Of a DNA stretch of 64,000 bases, positions 34,358 through 45,780 are shown piece by piece. Every line of letters begins with the position of its first letter. Position 1 is the first letter of the stretch. The stretch is from Nothopassalora personata (taxonomy: Eukaryota; Ascomycota; Dothideomycetes; Mycosphaerellales; Mycosphaerellaceae), in contig CM066292.1 of the NCBI GenBank assembly GCA_033816765.1, positions 3,038,001 to 3,102,000 on the forward strand. Direction: 5' to 3'. The notes beneath the pieces were generated by a model. It worked only from the letters and a program-made list of their open reading frames with translations. It did no database searches and had not been told where the DNA came from. The translations under genes and the position numbers were made by a program.

Positions 34358-36261
34358 TTACACTCCGGGACCGAAAGTACGATGAACAGTTGGTGCCTGT
34401 TCAGTCAGGCCGTCCCAGGCGAACAATTCCTCTCCTGCCTTTCGGGCCACATCCCATCGGGTCCTGCATTCGTCCTGGCTATCCTTGATCAAGTTGTCGC
34501 CCGAAGGTGTTTCCTCAAGGATCCATCGTCGCTTCTCTTCGCTTCGAGGTTTTATGCTGCACTTGAAAGGCTTCGACATTGTGATGACCCAAGGAGCAGT
34601 CTCGTACCACGGGAGAGGATTGTTATGCGCGGTTGCTCCTTCAGGACGCTTGATCTCGAAGGCCCAGAGTAGGGAGCCGATAAGCGTGGTGAGCTCGGCG
34701 AAGGTCAGGTCGACACCAGGGCAGCTACGGTTGCCATAGCCAAAAGAACGATCATTTCGAAGGTTTGGGAACTCGGTAAGCGGCTCTTGGTAAGTCGGGT
34801 ATGCTGGGTCGAGGAAACGTTCTGGGATAAACTCAGTCGGGTTGGGGTACATGGACTCTTCGCGGCTGATGAGACTGCGGCATGGTCAGGAAAACTCTCA
34901 GAGTGTGAACAGGAAATGCTTACTAGTGATTGGCGTGCAGGATAGCGCCTTTTGGGATCAGGTAGCCCTCATACACATCGTCCTCGATGGCCACATGAGG
35001 TACACCCAGGGGGGTCGCTTGCCGCCATCGGAGAATCTCCTTGACTGTCGCTCGAAGCTTGGGAAGCTGCGGGAGATCCTTGACGGAAGGAGTCCGCATA
35101 CCGCAAACGCGATCGAGCTCCTCAACAGCAACTTCTTGCCAGGATGGATAATGGCACATGGCCGTGAAGAATGCATGCAGTGGACCACCGACTGTTGCAA
35201 TGGCGACAAAGGAACTGGAGCCAATTGCATGGGCAGCCTCGTAGAAGTCGAGGTGCTCAGTACCCTTCTCCTTCTCGAGCCAGAGCTTGCTCCAGCAGTC
35301 TGTGCCTTCTTCTCCACGCTCGACACGCTCCTTAACATCGGTCAGAGCCTCCATGTAGGCATCGGTCATCTCTTGTCTCCGGATGGCCTCGGCCTTTTTC
35401 CAAGGTGAAATGGCTTCGGGAAGATTGGCAAGGAATGTAAGCTTGTTGATGAGAGGACCAGCTGGCGATACCGCTTTCAAGATGGTGGGAATGATGGTGA
35501 GAAGCTTGCTCCCGTGCTCTGGATTGGCCCAAGCGACGCTGGCGATGGTGCGCGCACAGTGTACGATCATATGCTCCGACCACCGTTCTGGGCTCTCAAG
35601 CACTCGGCGCAGTGTTTTCTTGTTCTCGACTTCGGGCCAGCCGTAGAATGCTTTTGGGTTGGCATGCCTCATTATTAGGTGCATGAAGTTCTTGTAACGG
35701 CGGAACTGCTCGCCATAACCCATGAGAGGCAGGATCTCGGCGCCCTCTTTCACGCCGATAGCGGCTGGGAGTTCGTTACGGTCACAGTAATTGCGCTGGC
35801 GTGTCACAAAGAGATCTCGCGCGATCTTGTCGGTCTCGACCCAGATATGAATGGTACCCATCACCTGGAGACATGTCAGCTCTGGGCCTCACGACTTCGC
35901 AATTCGATCTGGTCACCTTCCACTCATAGATCGGGCCCATCTTCTTGTGCAGGCCGCCGAAATGCCATGCCGCCTCGATACCAGGGCCTGGGACATCCCA
36001 GAAACGGCCAGCGTATGGAAGACCTGGCAGCCTTGGAAGTGGTTTCACGCCTGGCGGCAGCTTCTTCTTTCCAACACCGAATATCCGTGCCTGCAGGATC
36101 ATCAAAAGAACAAAGAAACCAATTATGACCTTTGGCCGAAGAAAGGTGAGTTCGACATCCTCAATCGCTGGAATAGCATGCTGTACGGCTGCGCTTGCGT
36201 TGCCCATGAAGCTGGCGACATAGAGTGATTGGTGAGGAGAGCGATCCACGAGGGCTGCCAT
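34358..36261 (-). CDS. Cytochrome P450 monooxygenase
   Basis: Exons 36261-35917, 35864-34924 and 34874-34358, with introns of 52 and 49 nt, encode exactly 600 residues. Haem-thiolate oxygenase of the ER membrane. N-terminal anchor VIIGFFVLLMILQARIFG is followed by the proline-rich hinge LPPGVKPLPRLPGLPYAGR. The K-helix ExxR is E391-x-x-R394 (KEILRWR), and the haem loop FGYGNRSCPGVDL has its axial cysteine near C480. The I-helix region reads AIGSSSFVAIATVGG rather than the usual AGxDT, as in the group that includes O-methylsterigmatocystin oxidoreductase-like P450s; the substrate is unknown. The longest frame starts at TTG, so I chose ATG 36261. Splice sites restore YEWKVMGTIHIW and HANHYLISREESMYPNP, which supports both. 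A decayed P450 and a dioxygenase lie next door. Confidence 0.94.
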
Positions 36262-37376
36262 CTTGAGCGCTCTCTCTCTGCTGTTGCCAGTTGCGAAGGT
36301 GGGAGTGTGAAGCAAAATGCAGAGGTATGAAACTCGGCAACGGCAACTCTACTTTATCGGACAGCCCAAGGCGTGGCAGGCGGCTGGTTTGTCTTTTAAC
36401 GTACCAACATCTCCTCGCTTGGACTGCGGCTTACGGTTGACAAGGCTCGCCGAGTTCTGGAAGCCGAAACTCATTCGCTCGTGAAACTTACGTCTCGCGG
36501 TAAGACGGTGGAGAGCCGTATGACTGCTTCCATACCTTCGCCAGGCCTGCAGGCCCCCATGCCACACGGTACAAGGCATCGTGTGAATCATTGGACAAAA
36601 CCGGGACCACTCTACGCAAATAGGCAAGACTGCAGATGCAAGCCGGAACTTTAAATATAGCACATCCGTGCCACTTCCTGAATCCTACACAATAACCACG
36701 GTGCAGGAGGCCTTTCCAAGCAGAGACGAGACGCGCACCAGGGAAAGCCATGTTTGCGAGCGGTTACAGTTTCAGTCATCCAGAAATCGGCAGGAGATCG
36801 CGGCTGCACGAATGGCTTGGCTTCACTGAAGTCTCCATCAAATGGCCCATCAATTCGCTTGTGGCCCACAAACCGTTGCTCATCAGCTTGTGTTTATATG
36901 ACGATCGACGTGCCACGACGCTGAGAGCGCTGCCATACAGCTCCTGCTCACTATTCGACCGCCGTCCTTGCGACGACATTGTTATGTCTACGATTAACTG
37001 TATCATGTAGACGCCACTTCGACAGGAGGATTGCACTGCGTCGCGACTGAATCTGCCAAGGAGTGTCAATCAAAATTTCATGATGGCTACCATCGTATCG
37101 ACAAGGGTAACTCGGCAAGTGCCAAGCTAGAGTCGCAACACTAGCCAAGCGAGGACTACAGTATTGGATCTGACTACAGTACTCAGCACTCCACGCGCAC
37201 CTGACGTCATCCCTCGGATGCCATGTGCCAGTGCCACCGCCATGCAGATGCAGATGGGCGCAATGTCCACATCTGGCACCTAAGTGCAAGTGGCGGGATG
37301 GCTGGCTGCAGCAGTCTATATTGGAAACCTCGTGAGATCGGGTGGCTGCGTGCTTCTGCAGACGGAGACCCTTGCC
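36262..37376. other. Intergenic between two P450 loci
   Basis: About 1.1 kb including the promoter of the intact P450. Short frames only, none recognised. Confidence 0.4.
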
Positions 37377-39130
37377 TCAGTTAGGCACTTGCGAGCGTTT
37401 CCGGATACCCAGCCACCACCTATCGGGCTTCTTGGAGACAGACGCCTTCGTGCGATTCCAGCTCTTTCTGATAATGTTCGCAGTCGTACCTGTGAATTGC
37501 GGTCACTACTTGCATTGAGATCAAGGCAAACAGGGACCACCCACTTCTTATGCCTCGCACTGGAAGGGAGTTATTCCTCACCTGCCCGACGCATGCGCGT
37601 GGTCCGAATGAAACAGGGTTGAAGCAGATCTTCTGCCGCGCCGTCAGGTTCTCCGGAAGCCAGCGATGCGGCTGGAGATCATCCACATCCGGTCCCCATA
37701 CTTCGGCATCGCGATGGATGGTATAACTCGGGACCGAGAGCACTGTATCGCGAGGAAATATATCGCCCTGATACTGTACGCCTGAAGCTAACGTGACAAT
37801 CCTGGGCAACCCAATTGCGCTGGTCGAATGAAGGCGCATCGCTTCGTCATCACATCTTCTAAGAAAGGGCAGGTTCTTTACCTCAGCGTGAGAGGCGATG
37901 TCCGAACCGGTGGACTCGCGGCGTCCAACTCAGCATGGATACGGGGAAGAATGCTGCCAGGCGCAGCTCGTTCACCACGCAAGATCCACTGTGTCGCTAC
38001 CGGCGATAAGCTGAGTCAATGCTTCGGAGACGAGCTCGTCTCGTGGCATAAGGTTGCCTTTGGAGTCTTTCGCGTTTACTAACATATCCAGGATGTCATG
38101 CCTCGACTTGTTGCCCTTGTCTGCTGCGTTTCCTGTGAAATCCAGCCTTTTCGGTACGGCTCCGCTGGCAATGCCGTGCAAGTTCCGCACAGAATTGAGA
38201 CCATTGGTGAAGAATGGATCGGGGAGCCATTTCACCCAAGGCTTGAGTGACAACATCAGACTTGATGTAGAGCTGACCTCGCCTCTTCGATTGAGCGTCT
38301 CTGCACCTAGCGCGAGGACGATAGGACCATGCGGCTCGAGCTAGGCTTCGTACTCGTCTCGACCCTTATCCACCATACCAAACGGCGCACCGAAAGCCAG
38401 ATCGCCGATGATATCGAAGGCGATGAAAGTACACCAAAGTATCATGTTAAGCTTGGCGAAACCGCTCCTGCTGGTAGGGAATCATGCGATGCGATCCAAC
38501 TGTCGGACTCAGCGGCGGAGGTTACCAGCCATATGCTCCTCGAAAGCATGTACTGAGGCTGGCGAAAAAGCATGGGGAATGATATTGCGCTTTCGCGTAT
38601 GTTCACTGCGATCTCGCACGTTGAAGACTCCAGGCACGACGGAGACAAATGCCTCGTAGAAGTGGCTGCCCGCTTGTCAGTTCATTAAGGTGTGTTGCTA
38701 TCTTTTCTACTAACTCTTTCAGGAAGCCGTTTCCATGAGCATATACTGTCTGCAAGCCCTCGGGCTCAGCAATTGAGACATGGTTGAAGCCAACACGGAC
38801 GACTTTGCCATATTTGCGATGCGCATAATCAACCCAGGCGAACTTCTTGCCTTTCCTGGCATTCAACGCGAGCCATACGTTGCTGAAATTCGCAACGAAT
38901 GGGCCAGGTATATGTTGAAGATGCTTGGAGGTCGTGAAGTACGGTAGGATGTAATACAGCAGGAACCAAGCTGGAGCGAGGACACAAGCTAATTCCAGAT
39001 ATTTCTGAAGCGCCCTACTGAATGGCCTTGACCAGGCATAGTACCACTGTTCTAATGAACAAGCACAAAGGATAACGTTTCGACCGCACTCTGTTCCTTC
39101 TGAAACTCTATTGATTACCAACAGCTTCAT
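37377..39130 (-). pseudogene. Broken benzoate 4-monooxygenase-like P450 (CYP53 type)
   Basis: All parts of a P450 are present in order. From ATG 39130 come an anchor (LELACVLAPAWFLLYYILPYF), HLQHIPGPFVANFSNVWLAL, HRKYGKVVRVGFNHVSIAEP and AHGNGFLK. An intron (GTTAGT to GGGCAG) leads into FYEAFVSVVPGVFN and EHTRKRNIIPHAFSP. Then LAFDIIGDLAFGAPFGM-like and LNRRGEVS blocks, LKPWVKWLPDPFF, ALTQLIAGSDT, HAEVKNLPFL, MRLHSTSAIGLPR, VSVPSYTIHRDAEVWGPD and the haem loop SFGPRACVG. Breaks are two TGA codons after NLRR and DRIA, a shift before LWCTFIAFD, a TAG after RDEYEA, a deletion/frameshift right after AGSDT, another before GSDIASHAEV, and a shift near the C-terminus. This order and wording is characteristic of CYP53 benzoate para-hydroxylases. 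It cannot make an intact protein. Confidence 0.9.
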
Positions 39131-39777
39131 GCTCGAGCGACCACCACTTCATCTTCCCTGACATATTCGTTTCAGATCCACCTCTGCTGATATCTGCTGC
39201 GAACATGCGAAGGAACACGCAGATCCATGCAGACCTTTAAGAGTGGGAAGGAGCAGAAAGCCCATCGATGCCCTTGCTCGTTTGACTTCGGCGTGAGCAC
39301 ATGCAGCTGTAGCAGATTGTCTTTCGGAGCCGTGCCGAATGGACTGTTGCGGTTGCCAGAAGAGGCCAGGAAGAGTGATGGGTATCAGTGCCGTGGACGC
39401 AACACGACGCCGATCACTAGGCATAAGCGGCGTAATGCGTGCGCAATTCCGTAGGCGCGAAAGTGGATAATCTGGACAGTGTCGACAGAATGTGACAATG
39501 CCATCTTGCGGAACAGACGGGCATGACAACGCAAAGATACGCACTGTGACCGATGACCCCGTATGCCGTGAGGAGTGTTCTCTTATTGCAACCTAAACCA
39601 CCCATGCCGCTTTTCCCACACGGAGTTCTAGCCAAGACCCCAATTAGCGGCGGCATAGCGGCCACGCTACTTTCCTGCAGGGATGTTCCAGATCGTTAAT
39701 TAGAACCATAAAGAAGCCGGGACTTCACGGCTCTTTCGCTTTTGCCATCAGAACAACGACAATACATCGCAAGAGCC
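39131..39777. other. Divergent intergenic region
   Basis: About 650 bp between the P450 pseudogene start and the dioxygenase start. Presumed former shared promoter. No identifiable element. Confidence 0.4.
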
Positions 39778-40858
39778 ATGAAGCCTTCAGCCGTCACCAC
39801 AGCAGTCTCCGAGGACAACCTCGAAATTCCATTGATCGACTTCTCAGCTTTTTTGACCGACGATCAAGCGACGAGAAAGTCCACAGCACAGGCAATACTC
39901 GCTGGCTTTCAGAATGCAGGCTTTATATACCTGAAGAACCACGGAATCCCCAAGTCGATCGTCGACCAGACATTTGCAGAGTCCGCCAAGTTCTTCAAGC
40001 GATCTCGCGCCGAGAAAGATCAACTTGCGTGGACGACTCCAGAGGCAAACCGTGGCTACTCACAACCAGGCCGCGAAAAAGTGACGGACGTGAGCGCGGC
40101 CGAAGTGGACCAAGTTCGAGCACAAGAAGGCGCAGATCTCAAAGAGTCGCTCGAGATCGGCAAGGAAGGCGAGCCAGGACTTCCAAACCGATGGCCATCC
40201 GACGACGAAGGACTTCAATTCAGAGATCGGATGATGGAGTTTTTCGACCTGTGCAAGGACTTGCACTTGAATGTTATGCGAGCTATTGCAGTTGGCCTTG
40301 ATATCGATGAGAACTGGTTCGACAGCTACTGCAATGCTGGCGATAACACGTTAAGACTGCTGCATTATCCTGAGGTTCGATCTGATGTGTTCAAGAAGAA
40401 CCAGAACCAGGTCCGAGCTGGAGCGCATACGGACTATGGGAGCGTTACGTTCTTGTTTCAGGACATGGCCGGAGGGTTGCAGGTGCTGAGTCCGAAGGGC
40501 ACGTTCGTCAACGCCACCCCGATTGAGGGCACGATTGTTGTCAACGCCGGCGATTTGCTTGCGAGGTGGTCGAACGACACCATCAAGAGTACGAAGCATC
40601 GCGTCGTGGAGCCGCCGACCAAGTCAGATGTCCATCCGGCACGATACTCGATCCCGTACTTCTGCCATCCAAATCATGACAGTCTGATCGATGCGATACC
40701 GAAAACTGTCACAGCAGAGAATCCTAGGAAGTATCCAGCAGTGAACTGGTGAGTAACCTCGAGTGCCGCATAATATGACATGCTGACAATGCAACAGTGG
40801 CGAGCATCTTGTACAAAGGCTTCGCGCGACGTATGAGTTCCAGATAGTTGACGAATGA
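39778..40858 (+). CDS. 2-oxoglutarate/Fe(II)-dependent dioxygenase (IPNS-like)
   Basis: Exons 39778-40748 and 40798-40858 with a 49-nt intron (GTGAGT, CTGAC, CAACAG) encode 343 residues. The N-terminal DIOX_N domain contains IPLIDFSAFL and AGFIYLKNHGIP. The catalytic jelly roll carries iron ligands H217 and D219 (AGAHTDYGSVTFL) and H274 (STKHRV), and R289 of RYSIPYF should bind 2-oxoglutarate. Members act on many small molecules and are common in secondary-metabolism and catabolic loci; the substrate is not predictable. The start is ATG 39778 (MKPSAVTT); an upstream TTG frame was rejected. It is divergent from the broken CYP53-like gene, so the pair may once have been co-regulated (inference). 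The second exon encodes the last 20 residues and restores GEHLVQRLRATYEF. Confidence 0.95.
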
Positions 40859-41033
40859 CGACTCCCATGGCACATTTTGTCCAGTGTCCGCGCGTGGTGG
40901 CACCCCACAGCCATGTAAACTTTCTCGCATTGTCGCCGTACGCCTCCGCGATGAATGGTGATATGAGATGTGTCTCAGGACCTTAGTATAGTCAATACGA
41001 CATGTGTCGCGAGTCGCTTCGATTCCGAAGAAG

Positions 41034-41569
41034 ATGAAAATGGCGGCGACCGTCCTTTGCAATCCACCAAACCCACAACTCAAACCAGGCTCATCGCCCA
41101 TCACCACAATGCCGCACATAGACTCTTCGATCCTGGTTGGGGTGGGTCGAATGCAGGCGGTGTTCAGTGAGAGGGCGTTGAGGGAGGAGTTGGTGCAGTA
41201 TTGCGCTGACAGTGCGAGGTTGCTGCCGAACATCTATGAGAGGTATGTATGAGTACAGCCACCGGTTGTACTACGAGAGATGATTCGTCTAGGCCGGGCA
41301 GTTGAGGCTACGGAGGCGAGCTTAGTCCTTGGGAGGAGGAGTACATTCAAGTAGCATTGGTTGTTTGGAATGATGAAGTCCTGGGCCGGGCCCTGGAACC
41401 AGATCCAGAGTTTGAACGCATGATAGAGGCAAGGGAGATGGACGTCACGGATGGATGTGGTTATTCGAACGGTGTTGATGACGACCGTGCTTGGGACGAT
41501 CATCAATACACCGCACGAGACTGCACGGGTCGGGAGGAAGACATGATCAAGGACGGTAGTCGGTTTTAG
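41034..41569 (+). CDS. Possible small two-exon hypothetical gene
   Basis: Exons 41034-41242 and 41326-41569 with an 83-nt intron (GTATGT to GCTTAG) give an unbroken 150-residue frame. The first part reads MKMAATVLCNPPNPQLKPG and later LREELVQYCADSARLLPNIYE; the second part has SPWEEEYIQVALVVWNDEVL followed by an acidic, Asp-rich tail. No domain recognised. Support is only the in-frame fit of canonical splice sites and a reasonable amino-acid composition. A nearer acceptor leads into a TGA, so the model depends on the chosen acceptor. Confidence 0.33.
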
Positions 41570-41616
41570 CCTGCCATTCGTTATGTTCGTATGTCCGTAG
41601 TATCCTGCAGATATCA

Positions 41617-42894
41617 TCACCTTTTCGCCTCGACAACCGCAATCTCCTTCAAAATCCCCCTCTTCCACTTCGCAAAGTCCGCTCTTCTCTCATCACTAAG
41701 CCAATCAATAGCAGGCTGGAACATCGTCGCCAGTCCAGGCAACAAGCCAGCAGGCCCCACCTCATCCTCCTCATCGAGCGCCAGCTTCCCGCCATGTTTC
41801 TCCTTCCGCCTCAGAGGAGTCTTGTAAGGTCTCTTCCTGGATGTCGCCATGGCGTCCTTGTCGTTCTCTTCTTCGGCGTCGCTTTCGGGCACCTCGAGCT
41901 CATCGGCGTCTCCTGCTTGTCCTTCCGGGATGTTGTGGTACCAGTCCATCTCTAGCCAACCGCAATCTTCTGCTTCCAAGGCGTAGAAGCGGACGTTTGA
42001 GTCCAGCTTGTTAAGACCAGTGATGACTTCTTCCGGGATCATGTCAGTCTTCTCCTTGCAGTACTGCTTCACCGCATCAATCGCCGTCCTCCTTAATTCT
42101 TCATGCTCCGCATCTTCTGCGTCAAGACCCTTCATCCTAGCAGCTATGAAGCAATACAATGCGACAAGTAACGCCGGCCACTTCGAAGGCGCTATGCCAC
42201 TCGTCACTTTCGTATCCTCTACTTTCCGACTCGCAGACTGTGGCGTGTTCGTCCTCCTCCGTCTCTTGCTCGGAGGATCGCTCTTGCTCTTATTTGCGCG
42301 TGATACTATCTCGCGTGCTGCTGCGCCTGCTCCAACCATGACATGAGGCACTGCAGCCGGTGTGCCTCCTGCTTTGCAGATTGCTCGTACCAGCGGCATC
42401 GCAAAGTTCGGCACATCATTGTCCTGCTCTGCCTCGTCATGTGTCCGCTTCGCACCCGCTGTGGGCGTCCTCACAGTGTCCGTCTGCGGTGTCTTCGTAG
42501 GCGTATCTCTTGCAGCGACATAGCCGCTCTTTCCCGGACTCCTTCCATTGCTGACCGGCACATCTTTCACTCTGTTGGTTTGTGGTGTTCGTGGCGCGTT
42601 CTGTTGTCGGGTCGTTGTCAAGGCGCTGTCGAGATACTTGTACAATTTGTCGTATACGCGTGGTTTGACAGGCGGCGCAGGCTTCCCAACTTCGAGGTCT
42701 AATTGTTTGGCTGACCGGTTGCACGCAATATGCGCGCACGCGTATGTCCTACCTATTTCTTCTTCTGGCTTGAGAGACGCGGCTTTGGCGCGTGATTGGG
42801 AGAGTAGGGAACTGGCGAGGGCGATGAGGTCGGGTGGGAGAAAGGCGATTGTCGGGAGTAGACTAGCTAATGCCAGCTCTATCGGTGCTGGCAT
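41617..42894 (-). CDS. ORC6: Origin recognition complex subunit 6 (Orc6)
   Basis: Single exon, 425 residues, close to the yeast length. Orc6 is part of the six-subunit complex that marks replication origins and helps load MCM2-7 (family knowledge). The N-terminal 95 residues (IELALASLLPTIAFLPPDLIALASSLLSQSR in substance, then EEEIGRTYACAHIACNRSAKQLDLE) form the first TFIIB/cyclin-like fold typical of Orc6. A disordered Thr/Pro/Lys linker follows, with several TP and SP sites that look like CDK targets (TPTKTPQTD, RTPTAG). The second cyclin-like domain is around APSKWPALLVALYCFIAARM. The C-terminal part is acidic and basic by turns and ends FAKWKRGILKEIAVVEAKR. The ATG is the first in frame. 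The gene is tail-to-tail with the preceding small gene. Confidence 0.92.
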   Translation of the reverse strand: MPAPIELALASLLPTIAFLPPDLIALASSLLSQSRAKAASLKPEEEIGRTYACAHIACNRSAKQLDLEVGKPAPPVKPRVYDKLYKYLDSALTTTRQQNAPRTPQTNRVKDVPVSNGRSPGKSGYVAARDTPTKTPQTDTVRTPTAGAKRTHDEAEQDNDVPNFAMPLVRAICKAGGTPAAVPHVMVGAGAAAREIVSRANKSKSDPPSKRRRRTNTPQSASRKVEDTKVTSGIAPSKWPALLVALYCFIAARMKGLDAEDAEHEELRRTAIDAVKQYCKEKTDMIPEEVITGLNKLDSNVRFYALEAEDCGWLEMDWYHNIPEGQAGDADELEVPESDAEEENDKDAMATSRKRPYKTPLRRKEKHGGKLALDEEDEVGPAGLLPGLATMFQPAIDWLSDERRADFAKWKRGILKEIAVVEAKR

Positions 42895-43068
42895 GCTCCA
42901 GAGCTGTCAGTGTGTGGTAAGTGGGATGCATGAAAGTCGGTCGAAGTTACAGGCTCGAAAGGTTGAAGCTTGGAGATTCACTTCGACGCGAGGAAATCGC
43001 CACGGCACGTGCAATACCTTGGTACGTTGTGATACGTTTTGTGCTGGGGTTATGTTGACGTCCGCTAT

Positions 43069-44494
43069 CTACTCAACCTTGACTGCAGCCCCGTCTGCCT
43101 TCGAAGCTGTAGCTGGCTTCTTTATCTCCAGTCCCTTGGGTGGCTTCAATCCTCCAAATACCAGACCAGACACGGCCACCATGCCGCTGCCTCCAATGAT
43201 GTATGCAGTCTCTCTACCCACCCACCAGTACAACGAACAGAAAATCAAAGGCCCCAGTGCTCTTCCCACCTGGCCAAAACTTCTGTGGTGTCCAAGTTTC
43301 TCTCCTCTTTCGTCCGCGCTGGCTTCGAAACTGCTCAAGCTGTTTAATCCAGTCACGACAGTACTGCTTGTGACTGCCAGCAATGATGCAGCACCATACA
43401 GAGCACCCTCAGTCTGAAGTCGCGAAAGCAAGAAGAATGCTGCTGCTGCACTGGCTACACCAAGCTGAACAACTCGCAGTGGGTGCATGCGCCTTGTCAC
43501 ACTTCCTTGGAGAACACTCGCCACCAGACCGATGAAGCCGAGAAGATTTCCAGATTGCTTGCTGCCGTATGAGAAGAGATCGTAGGTCATGAATGGCAGC
43601 GAAAACTCCATGCCACTAAAGAAGAGGATGAAAGTGAAGTGGCTCAGGTTCAGCAGTAAGTGGCTGTTCGTCCTCTCCTTCTTGCCCGTGCCCTCCTTCA
43701 CGGCCTCTGCGTAGGATGTCCCAGGCTCTGTGATTGGCGTCTGGTTAGTTGGGTGGGTCTCGGGAAGTGCGTAGTAGATGTAGATCGTCTCCGTCACTAT
43801 CAAAGCCAGACTGACTCCAGCAGCTGTCGCGAACGGATTGGCAGCTACGGTGGTGATCGTTGCCAGCCAAGCGCCCAACGCTGGGCCAAATGTGAAAGCA
43901 ATCGAGAAGCAAGCTCCTACCAGAGCCATCGTCTTGCCGCGGTCCTGTTCGGTACTGATATCTGTCGCGATCGCAAGCGCGAGCTGAACGTTGCCCTCGC
44001 TCAATCCACCAACAATTCTGCTAGCCAGGAAAGTCCGGAAGTCCGTCGCTGCGCACCAGAGCGCGACTGAGGCAATGTTTCCAGCCATTGACCAGAGGAG
44101 AGCTGTCCTTCTTCCATATCGATCCGACAGAGTCCCTATGATGGGCGAAGCTATTGCTTGACACAGCGAAAACAGCGAGCCCAGTGCTCCTCCAAGCAGC
44201 ACGATGTCATAACGATCATTGATGGGCTTCTCGAAGCTGTTCTTGTACGTGTTCAGGGCGCGGAGGACGTTGGCGAGGAGTGTCGAATCGGACTTGGTCT
44301 CGACATTGCGGTAGAACTCGAGGAGTTTCGGGAAGAGAGGTAAGATGAATGTAAAGGATATCTGCGGGACATACTGTCAGTCATGGTTGTGTTAAGTACG
44401 CGTGGCATTCAAGGTTTGTGCTTACCAGGTCCAAGATCAAAGATATAATCAGTACTCTAAGCACCTTCTTGCGCTGAACAGCTGACACTGCCAT
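43069..44494 (-). CDS. Major facilitator superfamily transporter
   Basis: Exons 44494-44426 and 44361-43069, with a 64-nt intron (GTAAGC to CCGCAG), encode 453 residues. The first exon supplies the start of helix 1 (MAVSAVQRKKVLRVLIISLILDL) and splicing continues it as ISFTFILPLFPKLLEF. The loop 2-3 signature is GTLSDRYGRRTALL, the MFS motif A. About twelve hydrophobic helices follow, with a central loop containing PETHPTNQTPITEPG. The order and the long first lumenal loop fit the MFSD10/tetracycline-transporter-like fungal group (drug:H+ antiporter related). Substrate unknown. The promoter side is where the Copia-type retrotransposon begins, only about 200 bp upstream of the ATG, so its regulation could have been affected (inference). 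Confidence 0.94.
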
Positions 44495-44698
44495 GGCTGT
44501 CGTACATACACGGGAATGCTTCAACCAGTATGGCGAACGAGTCTGGAGGGAACAGCACGGGACAGGGCCGCCAGGGCGATTAGTACTGTATGACGTGGAT
44601 ATCGAGATTCGCCTCGAGATACTGTACCGGAAGCAGCTCACTTCCGCGGCAAGAGCGCTGATGATCGGCGGCCTGGATTGTGACGGCGGTGGTGGTGT

Positions 44699-44703
44699 GG
44701 TGG
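44699..44703. repeat. Target-site duplication, left copy (GGTGG)
   Basis: Five-base GGTGG directly before the Copia left LTR. It matches 58145-58149. It sits in a GGT/GTG-rich run. Confidence 0.75.
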
Positions 44704-44952
44704 TGTGAAACTAGTGGAGATGGAAGTTTGGAACTAGGGTATTAAGTCTGGAAATCAGGGTATGAAAAACTATGTTTATTACCAGTAGTGGCACCCTTAA
44801 GGTGCTTATATAAGTCTTCTTTTGATAAGAGGCCCTTAATCCCTGTAATTTAGGTGCCTAATCTTATTTCCTAAGGACAAGTAATTACTACACTTAATTA
44901 GGTTATGTCACCCTCAAAACCTGCTATCTATGCATTATCCTAGCGCTTTACA
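44704..44952 (-). repeat. Copia element left LTR (3' LTR)
   Basis: Starts TGTGAAACTAG and ends GCGCTTTACA, with TG...CA termini. Nearly identical to 57897-58144. Confidence 0.92.
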
Positions 44953-44962
44953 CACCCCCTTA
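44953..44962 (-). promoter_or_regulatory. Copia polypurine tract
   Basis: On the minus strand the sequence TAAGGGGGTG directly precedes the 3' LTR, the place expected for the plus-strand primer. Supports the minus orientation of the element. Confidence 0.7.
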
Positions 44963-45775
44963 CTCTACATAGGAACTGAGTAGAGTAATCTTAGCGCTAA
45001 GGACCTTTATATCCTTTATAACCTTATTTATGTTACCCTTAACTTTATAGATAAGGTCTTCGATAACTCCCTCCTAACTAGTAATAGTACCCTTTATCTT
45101 CTTTTTCGGGGTTTCCTCTTTATTAGTTTCTTCGTCTTAGGGTGCCTCTCTCTTCTTAGAGGCTATTCCCTTCTTTAGAGTAGACTTAATTATGCTCTAT
45201 TAAATACCCTAAAGCAGCTTAGTAAGGTTATTAATGTTGTAGGTAGGTATATAATCCTCATTTCCTAGAGTAGTACTCTTATACTAATCTAGGGACTGCT
45301 TGTTAATTTCCACCCTAGAATCGTAACTAAGGTCGCTACGGATGCCTAAGAATTGCTTAATAAGTCTAAGGATAGGCTTAAAGGCCTTATTTTTCTCTCT
45401 AAGGTTGAATTTAGGGAGGCGAGGTTTTCGTCCTTTAGCGAGGGTCCTAAGTAACCTATAGACGTAGTTTCGGAGTTAGCTCTTCTACTTAGAGTCCTTA
45501 TACGCCTTATTCTAAGCCTTTTGCTTCTCCTCTAATGCCTCTTTTATAGGGGTCTTCTTTACCCCGTACTTCTTTCTTAGGCTACTATACGGCTTAGTGT
45601 CGGACTCGTAGCCTATCTCCTAGCTCGCCTTAAGGAGTTGTTAGAATTCTTTAATAGACATAGAGGACTTGTTTCTAGGGTTTAAGGGTTCTTCTTTAGG
45701 TGTAGTTAGTAGAGGTGGCGCGTTCTTAGGCTCGACTAGACCTAAATTAAGTGGTGTAGGTGTCTTAACTTCTAA

Positions 45776-45780
45776 AATAG
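45776..45780. repeat. Target-site duplication of the Gypsy element, left copy (AATAG)
   Basis: AATAG immediately before the Gypsy 5' LTR, repeated at 52694-52698. Confidence 0.9.

Noticed and set aside
42548..43417. 289-codon plus-strand frame over ORC6 and MFS
   Set aside because: Runs antisense across two well-supported genes and the gap between them; no homology.
44493..44708. 71-codon plus-strand frame ending at the LTR
   Set aside because: Antisense to the first exon of the MFS gene and reading into a GGT repeat.
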